Positions 44,012 to 52,888 of a DNA stretch of 64,000 nucleotides are shown here, piece by piece. Both the position numbers and the translations under genes were made by a program. Source of the DNA: Gillisia sp. UBA3175 (GTDB taxonomy: Bacteria; Bacteroidota; Bacteroidia; Flavobacteriales; Flavobacteriaceae); NCBI GenBank assembly GCA_002364325.1, contig DEXV01000006.1, positions 332 to 64,331 of the forward strand, given 5' to 3'. Each line of letters opens with the position of its first letter. Positions within the stretch are counted from its first letter, which is position 1. The notes beneath the pieces were generated by a model, which was not told where the DNA came from, did no database searches, and saw nothing but the letters and a program-made list of their open reading frames with translations.

Positions 44012-44790
44012 AAACTATAATGAGTTTAGGCTATGATGGCACTTATGAAGGATTTCTAACCTGCGTTTTTCAGACTTTCGAACAGAACCTAGAGGTTCAT
44101 ACAATTACTTTGGAAAATTTAATGCAAGCTTCTATGTTTGGAAAAAATGAAGTAGTTATAACAGATCTAGAAAAAGCAAACCGGGTACAAAATGCATTGA
44201 AGAAAAGAATCGCTGCCTCAGGAACTAGACAACTCTATTGGGTTTTTTTAAGCGAGAAAGAAGGAATTGAAATGGATCTATTATCCTACATTAAGCTTGT
44301 TTTTAAAGATGAAAAATTCTCAACCAAGGATTTTGGAAATCATATTGTTCTAAAAATCAATCAAATTGCTAAACAAGTTCATCGAGAAAAACACCGAATG
44401 GAAGCTTTTGTAAGATTTAAATTAACCCATGACGAGATTTTTTTTGCTACAATAGAACCAGATTTTAACGTTTTACCTATCATTTTGCCCCACTTTGAAG
44501 CCCGTTATGCCGACCAAAAATGGATTATTTATGATTTAAATCGAAATTTTGGAATTTTTTATAACCTTCTGAAAACCGAATTTATAAATTTGGATTTTCA
44601 TGAAACATTTTCAATAGACAGAAATAACCCCAGTATTTACAAGGCTTCAGAAATTGAATTTCAAAAATTATGGCAAGAATATTTTTCCAGCACCAATATA
44701 AAGTCAAGAAAAAATATGAAATTACACCTACAACACGTTCCAAAAAGATATTGGAAATATTTAACTGAAAAGAGTACTTGGCAAAATTAA
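44008..44790 (+). CDS. TIGR03915-family DNA metabolism protein (DUF4130), without UDG domain
   Basis: 260 aa, partner of the radical SAM protein. N-terminal MSLGYDGTYEGFLTCVFQTFE is the family's fingerprint; the DUF4130 core (VHREKHRMEAFVRF, DEIFFATIEPDFNVLPIILPHFEARYADQKWIIYD) follows at about 125-180, and a conserved end HLQHVPKRYWKYLTE. In about two fifths of genomes this protein is fused to a uracil-DNA glycosylase-like domain; here it stops at the core, so no glycosylase is supplied in cis. Last gene of the operon. Its 3' end carries the promoter of the next lipoprotein gene. Confidence 0.88.
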   Translation: MKTIMSLGYDGTYEGFLTCVFQTFEQNLEVHTITLENLMQASMFGKNEVVITDLEKANRVQNALKKRIAASGTRQLYWVFLSEKEGIEMDLLSYIKLVFKDEKFSTKDFGNHIVLKINQIAKQVHREKHRMEAFVRFKLTHDEIFFATIEPDFNVLPIILPHFEARYADQKWIIYDLNRNFGIFYNLLKTEFINLDFHETFSIDRNNPSIYKASEIEFQKLWQEYFSSTNIKSRKNMKLHLQHVPKRYWKYLTEKSTWQN

Positions 44791-44807
44791 AAATTAGTTT
44801 AAATTTG
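44778..44807 (+). promoter_or_regulatory. Promoter of lipoprotein member 4, inside the end of the upstream gene
   Basis: TTG (44778-44780), 19-base spacer, TAAATTTG (44800-44807): a full match to the Flavobacterium promoter consensus. Predicted start near 44812, leader about 24 bases. The right-hand lipoproteins can therefore be expressed independently of the damage operon. Confidence 0.65.
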
Positions 44808-44835
44808 TTGTTCAACTAATTAAACAAATTTTAAA

Positions 44836-45069
44836 ATGAAAAAATTATCTTTATTATTATTAGCTGCAGTTTTCTCTTTATCAATCTATTCTTGTAGAGA
44901 AACTACAGAAGAGAAAACAGAAGATGCAATGGAATCTGCTGCAGACGACATGGAAGATGCAGCTGATGAAGCTGGAAACGAAATTGAAGCTGCCGGTGAG
45001 AATGCTGAAACTGAGTTAGAAGAAGAAGTAAATGGAACTGATGATGTAAATGCTGATGACGACATGTAG
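44836..45069 (+). CDS. Small acidic lipoprotein, member 4
   Basis: 77 aa. Lipoprotein signal ends SIYSC (Cys20), mature start CRETTEEKTED nearly identical to member 5 (CRETTQEKTED). Three 11-residue periods with hydrophobic anchors M39, I50 and L61, each followed by Glu. The C-terminal GTDDVNADDDM also aligns with member 5. Strongly acidic, helical, no enzymatic motif. It has its own promoter and terminator. Probably a recent duplicate of member 5 or its parent. Function unknown. Confidence 0.8.
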   Translation: MKKLSLLLLAAVFSLSIYSCRETTEEKTEDAMESAADDMEDAADEAGNEIEAAGENAETELEEEVNGTDDVNADDDM

Positions 45070-45091
45070 TCTTTTACATTCATAATTTTCT

Positions 45092-45126
45092 AAAGCCATC
45101 TTAACTTATTGAGATGGCTTTTTTTA
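45092..45126 (+). terminator. Terminator after lipoprotein member 4
   Basis: AAAGCCATCT / AGATGGCTTT with a ten-base loop and a T run. Confidence 0.88.
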
Positions 45127-45150
45127 GTTTAACTATTAAACCTTAATAAC

Positions 45151-45396
45151 ATGAAAAAAATATTTTTATTCCTATTTGCAGCTATTTTTGCTAGCTCAAT
45201 CTACTCATGTAGAGAAACAACTCAGGAAAAGACTGAAGACGCATTAGAGTCTATTGGTAAAGACATTGAAACAAACGCTAAAAAGGCTGGTGAGAAGATT
45301 GAAGCTGGGGCAGAGAAAGTAGCAGATGAAATTGACGAGGAAGTGCACAACACCGATGATGTAAATGGTGAAGAAGCAGCAGACGACATGAATTAA
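45151..45396 (+). CDS. Small lipoprotein with 11-residue repeats, member 5
   Basis: 81 aa. Signal ends SIYSC (Cys20). 11-residue periods with anchors I39, I50 and I61 (SIGKDIE, KAGEKIE, KVADEID), each seven-residue core being of the LEA-like type and including lysines, so it is less acidic than member 4. Ends NTDDVNGEEAADDMN, aligned with member 4. Located 24 bases beyond the terminator of member 4 with no obvious own promoter box, so partial read-through may drive it. Function unknown. Confidence 0.8.
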   Translation: MKKIFLFLFAAIFASSIYSCRETTQEKTEDALESIGKDIETNAKKAGEKIEAGAEKVADEIDEEVHNTDDVNGEEAADDMN

Positions 45397-45414
45397 TACT
45401 AATTTAGTATTATG

Positions 45415-45442
45415 AAAAAAACCGCACTCCTGCGGTTTTTTT
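45415..45442 (+). terminator. Terminator after lipoprotein member 5
   Basis: ACCGCA / TGCGGT with ctcc loop, extended by A7 and T7 tracts. Closes the cassette region on the right. Confidence 0.92.
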
Positions 45443-45491
45443 CTTTTTCAAAACTTAAAAGAACCTTAAACACGAAATTCTTAAAACTAAT

Positions 45492-45526
45492 AAACCCTCA
45501 AAATCATAAAGATAAAGAGGGTTTTT
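45492..45526 (-). terminator. Possible terminator of the tRNA transcript
   Basis: AAACCCTC / GAGGGTTT with a long loop, directly downstream (minus strand) of tRNA-Leu. The T run on the minus strand is short, so termination strength is uncertain. Confidence 0.5.
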
Positions 45527-45527
45527 G

Positions 45528-45613
45528 TACTCGGAGCGGGACTTGAACCCGCACGACCGTTGCTGATCATTGGATTTTAAGTCCAACGTGTCTACCAATT
45601 CCACCATCCGAGC
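45528..45613 (-). tRNA. tRNA-Leu (anticodon UAA)
   Basis: Minus strand, 86 nt, beginning GCTCGGATGGTGG and ending TCCGAGTA. Anticodon loop ACTTAAAAT-type with TAA, long variable arm as expected for class II leucine tRNA, T arm GGTTCAAGTCC. CCA is not encoded. Acceptor pair 1-72 is G-U. Confidence 0.95.
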
Positions 45614-45648
45614 GTGGATTTTATAAAAAGCGACTTTTCGCCTGTCAG

Positions 45649-45721
45649 AGCGAAAAACGGGATTCGAACCCGCGACCTCCACCTTGGCAAGGTGGCGCTC
45701 TACCAACTGAGCTATTTTCGC
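45649..45721 (-). tRNA. tRNA-Gly (anticodon GCC)
   Basis: Minus strand, 73 nt, GCGAAAATAGCTCAGTTGG at the 5' end, anticodon loop CTTGCCAAG, T arm GGTTCGAATCC, acceptor stem closed by TTTTTCGC. CCA is not encoded. First gene of a two-tRNA transcript, 35 bases ahead of tRNA-Leu. Confidence 0.96.
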
Positions 45722-45778
45722 AATTTGTCTGAACGTTTTTTCGGTTTCCCGAAGTGCAATAATTTCCTATTGCGGTTG

Positions 45779-45808
45779 CAAATTTAAAACAATTCTTATA
45801 ATACCAAA
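45779..45808 (-). promoter_or_regulatory. Promoter of the tRNA-Gly/tRNA-Leu transcript
   Basis: Minus strand: TTTG (45808-45805), 18-base spacer, TAAATTTG (45786-45779), a full match to the Bacteroidota -33/-7 consensus, about 57 bases upstream of tRNA-Gly. Confidence 0.75.
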
Positions 45809-45832
45809 GGTTTTTTTACAAAATTATCGCCT

Positions 45833-48457
45833 TTAAATCCGGGCTTTTTGTTTCCCTGAGAGCATCCGCTTTATTTCATTTAATTTCATCAAGGCTTCAA
45901 TTGGCGTAAGTGTATCAATATCAATATGCAAGAGTTCCTCTTTTAATTCTTGAAGCAAAGGATCATCCAGATTGAAAAAACTCAATTGCATCTCCTGTTC
46001 AGCCGAATTTCTTAAGATCTCCCCTGATTCTTCCATTTTATGAGATTTCTCCAGCTTTTTCAAAATTTTATTAGCTCTACTTATTACCTGTTGTGGCATT
46101 CCCGCCATTTTAGCTACATGTATCCCAAAACTATGTGCACTTCCACCCGGGATCAATTTCCTAAGAAACAATACCGTATCCTTTAATTCCTTTACAGAAA
46201 CATTGTAATTCTTAATTCGAGAGAAAGTATCTCCCATTTCATTAAGCTCATGATAATGGGTTGCGAATAAGGTTTTAGGATGTGCCGGGTGTTCATGTAA
46301 ATATTCTGTTATTGCCCAGGCAATGGAGATCCCATCATAAGTACTGGTTCCTCTTCCAATCTCATCTAGCAGCACCAGACTGCGTTCAGAAATATTATTT
46401 AGAATACTTGCCGTCTCATTCATCTCTACCATAAAAGTAGATTCACCCATAGAAATATTATCACTGGCTCCTACCCTCGTAAAGATTTTATCTACCAATC
46501 CAATTCTAGCGCTTTCTGCCGGCACAAAACTTCCCATTTGCGCGAGAAGGACTATTAGTGCTGTTTGCCTTAGAATAGCCGACTTACCACTCATGTTAGG
46601 ACCAGTGATCATGATGACCTGTTGTGTATCCCTGTCTAAGAAAACATCATTGGTGACATAGTGTTCGCCGTGAGGCAATTGTTTTTCTATAACCGGATGC
46701 CTTCCATTCTTGATCTCCAATTCTGTGGAATCGTCAATTTCAGGTTTGTTGTAATTTTCCTGAACCGCCTGTTGTGCAAATGAAGACAAACAATCCAACT
46801 GACCAATTAATCGCGCATTTTGCTGCACCGGATTAATATAATCTCTTAACCAATCTACCAGTCCCGCAAACAATTCCTGTTCTAGATGCAAGATCTTTTC
46901 TTCAGCACCTAAGATCTTACCTTCGTATTCCTTTAATTCTTCAGTGATATAGCGCTCTGCATTTACCAAGGTCTGTTTACGAGTCCATTCTTCCGGAACT
47001 TTATCTTTATGACTGTTCCTTACTTCAATATAATACCCATAAACATTGTTACTCCCTATTTTTAAGGAAGTGATCCCCGTGGCTTTACTCTCTCGCTCCA
47101 ACATATCATTAAGATAATCTTTGCCAGAAAATGCGATATTTCTTAGATCATCCAACTCGGTGTGAAATCCTTTAGCAATAGTATTCCCCTTCACAATATT
47201 CACGGGAGCTTCCTCATGTAACATTTCATTTATCTTGGTTCTAAGAACCTCACAGCTTTGCAGTTTATCACCAAGTACTTTTAGCGACTCTTCTTTAGAG
47301 TTCATTGCCAATTTCTTGATAGGCAAAATAGCATCCAAAGAATTATTTAAATGAATTACTTCCCGAGGGCAAATCTTTCCAGTAGCAACTTTAGAGATCA
47401 ATCTCTCTAGATCACTAATACGTTTTATTTGTTTCTGAAGTTGTTCTAATTCTTCTTTATTCTGAATAAAATAGCTCACTACTTGATGCCTGGCTTTAAT
47501 CTTTTCAGCATTTTTAAGAGGTAATGCCAACCAACGCTTCATCATTCTTCCACCCATAGGAGAAATGGTCTTGTCTATAATTTCCAGAAGAGTAACTGCA
47601 TTTTGAGCATTGGAATTGTATAATTCCAGATTTCGAATAGTAAAACGATCCATCCAAACATACTCCTCTTCAGCAATTCTATTTAATGAAGCTATATGCT
47701 GCAGCTTATGATGCTGCGTTTCTCCTAAATAGTATAAGATGGCTCCAGATGCAATAATGCCTTCTGCAAGATGATCTACCCCAAAACCTTTCAGGGAATT
47801 GGTATTGAAATGTTCATTTAAAGATTCATATCCATAATCTAGTTTAAAGACCCAGTCTTCTAAATAAAAACAATGAAAGCTATCACCAAAGGTTTTAGTG
47901 AATTCTTTCTTATAATTTTTTTGAATAAGTACTTCGCTAGGTCCAAAATTCTGTAATAGTTTATCTATATATTCTGCGGAACCCTGTGCGGTTAAAAACT
48001 CCCCAGTTGACACATCAAGAAAAGAGATCCCCATGATCTTCTTACCATAATGTACGGCGCATAAAAAATTATTGGTCTTGCTATTTAAAACCTCATCATT
48101 CATGGCTACCCCTGGAGTAACCAACTCGGTAACACCACGTTTTACTATAGTTTTAGTGAGCTTTGGGTCTTCCAGCTGATCACAAATTGCAACTCGCAGT
48201 CCTGCTTTTACTAATTTTGGCAAATATGTATTAAGGGCGTGATGGGGAAAACCTGCCAAAGCGGTTTCTGTTTCACTGCCATTCCCTCTTTTTGTAAGCA
48301 CAATATTTAAGATCCTAGCGGTTCTTATAGCATCCTCTCCAAAGGTTTCGTAAAAATCTCCTATTCTAAATAACAATAATGCATCGGGGTATTTCACCTT
48401 GATGGAGTTATATTGTTTCATTAACGGAGTGATCTGCTTGGGATTTTTGGCTGCCAA
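45833..48457 (-). CDS. mutS: DNA mismatch repair protein MutS
   Basis: Recognises mismatches and recruits MutL. 874 aa, full MutS1. The mismatch-reading Phe-x-Glu is F35-Y36-E37 in RIGDFYETF. Connector, lever and clamp domains follow, then the ABC ATPase with Walker [14 protein letters not shown] (about 620), the [11 protein letters not shown] signature and Walker [15 protein letters not shown]-terminal region has the HTH dimerisation segment and a short tail. It is 388 residues of genes away from the polymerase cassette on the opposite strand, with no sign of shared control. Start ATG at 48457. Confidence 0.97.
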   Translation of the reverse strand: MAAKNPKQITPLMKQYNSIKVKYPDALLLFRIGDFYETFGEDAIRTARILNIVLTKRGNGSETETALAGFPHHALNTYLPKLVKAGLRVAICDQLEDPKLTKTIVKRGVTELVTPGVAMNDEVLNSKTNNFLCAVHYGKKIMGISFLDVSTGEFLTAQGSAEYIDKLLQNFGPSEVLIQKNYKKEFTKTFGDSFHCFYLEDWVFKLDYGYESLNEHFNTNSLKGFGVDHLAEGIIASGAILYYLGETQHHKLQHIASLNRIAEEEYVWMDRFTIRNLELYNSNAQNAVTLLEIIDKTISPMGGRMMKRWLALPLKNAEKIKARHQVVSYFIQNKEELEQLQKQIKRISDLERLISKVATGKICPREVIHLNNSLDAILPIKKLAMNSKEESLKVLGDKLQSCEVLRTKINEMLHEEAPVNIVKGNTIAKGFHTELDDLRNIAFSGKDYLNDMLERESKATGITSLKIGSNNVYGYYIEVRNSHKDKVPEEWTRKQTLVNAERYITEELKEYEGKILGAEEKILHLEQELFAGLVDWLRDYINPVQQNARLIGQLDCLSSFAQQAVQENYNKPEIDDSTELEIKNGRHPVIEKQLPHGEHYVTNDVFLDRDTQQVIMITGPNMSGKSAILRQTALIVLLAQMGSFVPAESARIGLVDKIFTRVGASDNISMGESTFMVEMNETASILNNISERSLVLLDEIGRGTSTYDGISIAWAITEYLHEHPAHPKTLFATHYHELNEMGDTFSRIKNYNVSVKELKDTVLFLRKLIPGGSAHSFGIHVAKMAGMPQQVISRANKILKKLEKSHKMEESGEILRNSAEQEMQLSFFNLDDPLLQELKEELLHIDIDTLTPIEALMKLNEIKRMLSGKQKARI

Positions 48458-48683
48458 AAGAATTCAATTTTATTCTTGCTAAAATACTTAATCCTAAATG
48501 CTATGAGAAATTTAAACTGCTGCATTTATCCTTAATTATTCACAAATACTATCTGATATTATTTTACTTTCCAATTATATTTTCCAAAAATTAAGAATAG
48601 CCTTACATACTTCTGATAGAAAAACCTCCAACTTCTTAAATATGAAGCTGGAGGTTTCACTGGCTAATTAGTAATAATATAAT
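48458..48683. other. Intergenic region upstream of mutS
   Basis: 226 AT-rich bases containing the terminator of the upstream secreted-protein gene (see separate entry) and the mutS promoter region; no clear -7 box recognised. Confidence 0.4.
48620..48657 (-). terminator. Terminator after the 251-aa secreted protein gene
   Basis: AAACCTCCA...CTTC / GAAG...TGGAGGTTT with an eight-base loop; the minus strand continues in a T run. Confidence 0.85.
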
Positions 48684-49439
48684 CTATTTTTCGGTTTTAA
48701 CTTCTCCACTTCCACCACTAAGTTCAGCTCTATAATACCATAGTTCAGACTCTTTACCCTGTGTTGCTTGTTCCCAATCTTTAAGAAAAGTTGCGAAACT
48801 ACCAGCACCATGCACTTCATTATACTTATCGGCGAATTTCCAATCATCCCCCATCCACTTAGATTTATCAAAGAAAGAAACAAATGCAATATCCTTCCCA
48901 TCTTTTGTGCTCGGTAGCTCATTAGTATATACACCGAATGTCTCTTTAGGAAATTTATCTAGCATTACTTTTTGGATCTTTTCTAATATTTTCATGGCCT
49001 TCTCCATCTGATATGGTTTTACATCATAGTAATCTACCAATAGTTTATTCAAAGTAAAGTCTACTGGAAAATTGGATAACTCAGAATTGAATTTCCAGTA
49101 ATATTGTTCTCCTTGTGGCATCATATAAGGTAAAACATTCTTATTCCAGTCCTCATCATGACCTTCCAATTCAGGACGAGCATCCATTGCGCTCCACGGA
49201 AGGGGGCCCATAGACCAAATATAGCTTCCATTATTTGGACCATTAGCTATAAAAAATATATTAGCATTATATGCTCCATCTTTATGATACTTTTTATTAT
49301 GAGCTGCCAAACCTGAATTCAACTCTGCAATTTTTGTAACATTAGGAGTAATTAATGCATTTTCAACTACTGCATATTCCTCTGATTGGGAAATTGCCAA
49401 AAAAGGCAGAAGTAGTAATCCGTAAAAAATAGTTTTCAT
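48684..49439 (-). CDS. Secreted protein of unknown function (251 aa)
   Basis: Signal peptide of about 17 residues ending AISQS. I do not recognise a named family. The mature part looks like two alpha/beta units of about 110 residues (first ending near ...NVLPYMM, second starting near EQYYWKF), rich in aromatics: GSYIWSMGPLPW, EQYYWKF, FADKYNEVHGAG and ELWYYRAEL. This pattern is reminiscent of dimeric alpha/beta-barrel (NIPSNAP- or ABM-like) proteins. The next gene upstream (254 aa) has the same size and layout. Likely periplasmic; no catalytic motif identified. Confidence 0.7.
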   Translation of the reverse strand: MKTIFYGLLLLPFLAISQSEEYAVVENALITPNVTKIAELNSGLAAHNKKYHKDGAYNANIFFIANGPNNGSYIWSMGPLPWSAMDARPELEGHDEDWNKNVLPYMMPQGEQYYWKFNSELSNFPVDFTLNKLLVDYYDVKPYQMEKAMKILEKIQKVMLDKFPKETFGVYTNELPSTKDGKDIAFVSFFDKSKWMGDDWKFADKYNEVHGAGSFATFLKDWEQATQGKESELWYYRAELSGGSGEVKTEK

Positions 49440-49505
49440 AATATTAAATTAGATGGTTAGTGCAGGTTATTAAAAAACTTGAGGATTTCTGTAAATCATC
49501 TTGAT

Positions 49506-50270
49506 CTAATTGGAAGCTATATATGAGAGATCTGGTCTAATCCAACCTCTCATGGTTTCAGTCTTTAAAAGTATTTTGTTTAGGTTGCCATAAAGTTCTT
49601 CGGCTTTTGGACCCATAGCTTTTCTCGCTTCTGCACTTTTTCTCTCCATGTCCATCGCATCCTTTGCAGCAACTGCAACCATAAAATAGGTGCCATCTGC
49701 CCCAAACCCACTTCTATATAGTCTATAATGCGTCTTGAGATTATTATCTGAATAGAATTTTTTAAAGGCCTTTGCTACTTCCTCTGCTTTATCGGCATCT
49801 GCAGGAGAAAAATAATACCTGGTATTTTCCCTGTAATTTTCTCCTTCAATCATGGTGGTCATTCCATCTGGCATATAGCTAAGCTCATTATCTAATGACA
49901 ACACGAAATCCTTATGCTCATCGTAACATTGGTCAAAATCTCTAAACAGTTTTTCAAACTCTTCTGCTCCAACTTTTTCCCTAAGTGAGGCCAATGGGTC
50001 TTTATCGAGTTCGGCAAAATTTTCCATTGGAGATATATAATAATACTTATTATCCTCTGCGACTAAGGTCATAAAGTTCTGTGAAAAATTATTGTCCTTA
50101 CACATTTTTACAAATTTAGAAGCTGTCTTTTCATATTCAGATTTCATGGAGGGTCTTACCGGATCTACATGTATTAGATATTTCTGAAAATTATCATTTT
50201 CCTGAGCAGTAATGGAAATCGAAAAAAACACTAAACATAACAATACCCCAAACATTTTAATTGTTTTCAT
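49506..50270 (-). CDS. Secreted protein of unknown function (254 aa)
   Basis: Signal peptide ends ISITAQ. The mature protein seems to contain two alpha/beta units: KYLIHVDPVRPSMKSEYE...YYYISPMENFAEL and TRYYFSPADADKAEEVAKAF...THYRLYRSGFGADGTYFMVAVAAKD. Each has a strand-helix-strand order expected of ferredoxin-like dimeric alpha/beta barrels. It shares size and architecture with the adjacent 251-aa protein, 66 bases downstream, but obvious residue identity is low. Start could be Met1 or Met6. Function unknown. Confidence 0.7.
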   Translation of the reverse strand: MKTIKMFGVLLCLVFFSISITAQENDNFQKYLIHVDPVRPSMKSEYEKTASKFVKMCKDNNFSQNFMTLVAEDNKYYYISPMENFAELDKDPLASLREKVGAEEFEKLFRDFDQCYDEHKDFVLSLDNELSYMPDGMTTMIEGENYRENTRYYFSPADADKAEEVAKAFKKFYSDNNLKTHYRLYRSGFGADGTYFMVAVAAKDAMDMERKSAEARKAMGPKAEELYGNLNKILLKTETMRGWIRPDLSYIASN

Positions 50271-50568
50271 AATTTCAAATTTGATAATTAATACTAGTAC
50301 GCAGAACTTACATGTCTCAAAAAACGTAAGGCTAGGGTAAGATTTTAAAAACTAAAAGTGGAACTTACTTTACTCTGTTTTAAACAGAAGTAATTTGGGA
50401 TATTTAATGAGGGGGAAGCGAGGAATAAGCTTTTAACAAAAAGAGAATTATTCCTCTAAGTTATTAAAAATGTATTAATAAATTATTATTTTGTTAAAAT
50501 TTTTTATCATTCCTTATACTAAAGAGATTTTATACATTTAATTACAATCATAAAAATTTATTAATAAC
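50271..50568. other. Intergenic gap, 298 bases
   Basis: AT-rich, no ORF of note. It should hold the promoter of the 254-aa secreted-protein gene but no clean minus-strand TAnnTTTG was found. A one-mismatch copy of the damage-operator palindrome (AGAATTATTCC, 50444-50454) occurs here, likely by chance. Confidence 0.35.
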
Positions 50569-51006
50569 TTAAAAACTATCATAGCCTAAATCAAAGTCTA
50601 AGGATTGTACTATTAAAATAAATGTAGTCGAAGCAATCACCAAGGGTATACCTATGGACAAAATTGTAGACAGCTCCCTATTCTTAGTATATATTTTATT
50701 AATTTTTTTCAGTTCTAATGGATAGGCAAATAAATTTTTCGAATATTTCTCCACCTTTCCATTTTTTGGATATGGTATTTTGGAATTTCGATTCGCTTTA
50801 GCGATTCCATAATATAAATTGTCCTTCTCTATTATATTTTTGAACCTATATATCTCCTTAGAGTTGGTTTTAATTTTTACTTTACTATGGGATTTCAATG
50901 CTTCTTATATATCTACTGAAGCAGAATGATATACCGTGCAACTTTGAATAAGAATTAAAAATACAATAAGGAAAGATGGAAATTTGGAGTGAAGTGCGGT
51001 TTTCAT
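50569..51006 (-). pseudogene. Small lipoprotein gene interrupted by an in-frame stop; paralogue of the gene at 52466-52888
   Basis: Reading from ATG 51006, a lipoprotein signal (MKTALHSKFPSFLIVFLILI then QSC, Cys23) is followed by TVYHSASVDI, then TAA at 50907-50905, then the same frame continues for over 100 codons (EALKSHSKVKIKT...). The intact paralogue reads SCSVYHSKTSTAEQAV...NKVKIHT, so the stop replaces a Glu codon (GAA to TAA) and everything around it aligns. The C-terminal part retains STILSIGIP and a membrane segment. Either a recent pseudogene, a read-through gene, or a sequencing error. An open reading from a TTG at 50898 would lack the signal. Confidence 0.8.
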
Positions 51007-51241
51007 AGTTATCAGAAATTAGCATTCAACAAATCAGCTATGGGAAGAATTAAGCATTAAAATTACATATTAAATCATTGCAAAACAGTTACTTATACAA
51101 GTATCTTAAGTCAAAATGGGACTTTTTTTTAAATAATTTATGATTTGGTAAGTTTAATTTTCGCTTTTAAAAAACACGAACTTTAGATACTCCAAATTCT
51201 GTAATTCTAAGTTTTAAAATGGTTTTTTGGGCTTTTCATTA

Positions 51242-52306
51242 TTATTTACCAAAATTTCCCGAATCTACATCTTTAACAAAATTAATTAGACCTGGAAAGA
51301 AATGTTCTTGATCGTCATATTGAGAAAGATGACTCCCATTTGGGCAAAATAAATATCGGCCATTCTCTACCTCTTGAGACATCCATTTCATATGTTCAGG
51401 ATCCATAGTGTCATATTTAGCTCCTATCACTAAGGTTGGTACTTTAATTTCTTTCAATCTATCCTTAACATCCCAATTTTTTAATGTAGCATCACCAACA
51501 ATTCCAAATTCACTTGGGCCTTGCATATATACATACACTTCGGGGTTTAAATGATCAAATGCTCTATTAATGGAATTTGGCCATTTTTCTACCGGCATTC
51601 TCAATAAATGCTCGGTATAATGATGCTTTAAAAGCAATTCCATGTATCGTGGATTATTAAAATCTCCTTTTGCTTCCAGATCTTTCACTTCTGTAAGTAC
51701 TTCAGGATTCATTTGCGGTCCAATTACATCTTCAGCATATTTATTATACTCTGGTGCGCTGGACATCATATTAGAGATTATAAGTCCTTTTAAGTTATCC
51801 TGATATTTAAGTGCGTATTCCATAGCGAGAATTCCGCCCCAAGACTGGCCAAAAAGGTAAAAATTTTCACTATCCAAGCCTAAGGCTTTTCTAACCTGTT
51901 CCACTTCTTCCACAAATCTTTCTGTGGTCCATAGACTTTTATCTGTAGGTTGATCACTATAATAAGAACCTAATTGATCATAATAAAAATACTCGATCCC
52001 TTCTACTGGCAAATAGCCATCAAAACTCTCAAAAAACTCGTGTGTACCGCCCGGACCTCCGTGAAGCAACAATACTTTCATGGTTGGATGGTTACCAACC
52101 TGTTTAGTATAAACTTTAAAAACTCCTTGCTCTGTTGTGATTGGGATCATTTTAATTCCGCCTGTAAATTTTACTTGAGGATCTGTATAAATTAGATAAT
52201 CGCTAGTTTTTTTATCCATTTTTTCATGCTTCTTATCTTGGCTAAAGACAGAAGTTGAAAAAATAAAAAGAAATAATAATAATTGTAGAAACTTTAAATT
52301 TTTCAT
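51242..52306 (-). CDS. Secreted proline iminopeptidase-family alpha/beta hydrolase
   Basis: Would remove N-terminal proline from peptides or hydrolyse related amides/esters. 354 aa with a signal peptide ending SVFSQ. Oxyanion motif LHGGPGG (81-87), nucleophile Ser155 in FGQSWGG, Asp299 in GAKYDTMDP and His326 in GSHLSQYDD form a complete triad. Similar to S33-family peptidases exported to the periplasm in Bacteroidota. Flanked by two paralogous lipoprotein genes, the left copy broken. Transcribed alone by appearance. Confidence 0.88.
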   Translation of the reverse strand: MKNLKFLQLLLFLFIFSTSVFSQDKKHEKMDKKTSDYLIYTDPQVKFTGGIKMIPITTEQGVFKVYTKQVGNHPTMKVLLLHGGPGGTHEFFESFDGYLPVEGIEYFYYDQLGSYYSDQPTDKSLWTTERFVEEVEQVRKALGLDSENFYLFGQSWGGILAMEYALKYQDNLKGLIISNMMSSAPEYNKYAEDVIGPQMNPEVLTEVKDLEAKGDFNNPRYMELLLKHHYTEHLLRMPVEKWPNSINRAFDHLNPEVYVYMQGPSEFGIVGDATLKNWDVKDRLKEIKVPTLVIGAKYDTMDPEHMKWMSQEVENGRYLFCPNGSHLSQYDDQEHFFPGLINFVKDVDSGNFGK

Positions 52307-52465
52307 AACTGAAGATAGATTTGATTAACAAATTCCCATAGCTTAAAATTACATGAAATTCTTAATTTATTTATTGCTTTCCCACAGCTTCCAAATTGAA
52401 TAATCATCATCCTATTGGTTCTTCTCCAATTATAATGGCTATAATTATTTTATCAAAGATTAATG

Positions 52466-52888
52466 TTAATAGCTTACTGGAAGTGAAGTAGCAACTAAAA
52501 CCAGTAAGGCAACAAAAGTCACGATTACTGGAATTCCAATTGAAAGTATGGTAGAGACCGTATTGTTTTTAGTATGTATCTCTTTTATATTTTGAAGATT
52601 TAATGGGATCCCAACCAAGTTTTTATCAATATCCAATACAGCAGTTTTAGCTGGATATTTCTGTGCTGTTTTGGAATTTTTTTTAGTAATGCCAAGCAGG
52701 ACATTATCTTTCATTTCCAGTTCTTTAAATTTATAAACCGATTGATCAACAGTATGAATCTTTACCTTGTTATTCGTATTTACTGCTTGTTCAGCGGTTG
52801 AAGTTTTGGAGTGATAAACACTACAACTACATAAAAACAAAAGACAAAGACCGAAGAAAACAACTAATTTTTGATTCAATTTTTTCAT
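52466..52888 (-). CDS. Small lipoprotein with C-terminal membrane segment
   Basis: 140 aa. Lipoprotein signal ends FLCSC (Cys22). A soluble region with KVKIHTVDQSVYKFKELEMKD-like strands (residues about 42-100) leads to a C-terminal hydrophobic segment (STILSIGIPVIVTFVALLVL) ending in a short tail. The strand-rich middle followed by a single helix is also seen in the interrupted paralogue at 50.6-51.0 kb. The two flank the hydrolase gene, suggesting duplication around it. I do not recognise a named family; function unknown. Confidence 0.72.
   Translation of the reverse strand: MKKLNQKLVVFFGLCLLFLCSCSVYHSKTSTAEQAVNTNNKVKIHTVDQSVYKFKELEMKDNVLLGITKKNSKTAQKYPAKTAVLDIDKNLVGIPLNLQNIKEIHTKNNTVSTILSIGIPVIVTFVALLVLVATSLPVSY

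Noticed and set aside
45455..45706. 83-codon minus-strand ORF
   Set aside because: It runs through tRNA-Leu and tRNA-Gly; its protein is a translation of the tRNA arms.
48668..48934. 88-codon ORF overlapping the secreted-protein gene
   Set aside because: Out of frame with a gene that has a signal peptide and terminator.
50444..50454. AGAATTATTCC, a one-mismatch match to the damage operator
   Set aside because: A few such matches are expected by chance in 64 kb of AT-rich DNA; single site, no overlapping promoter.
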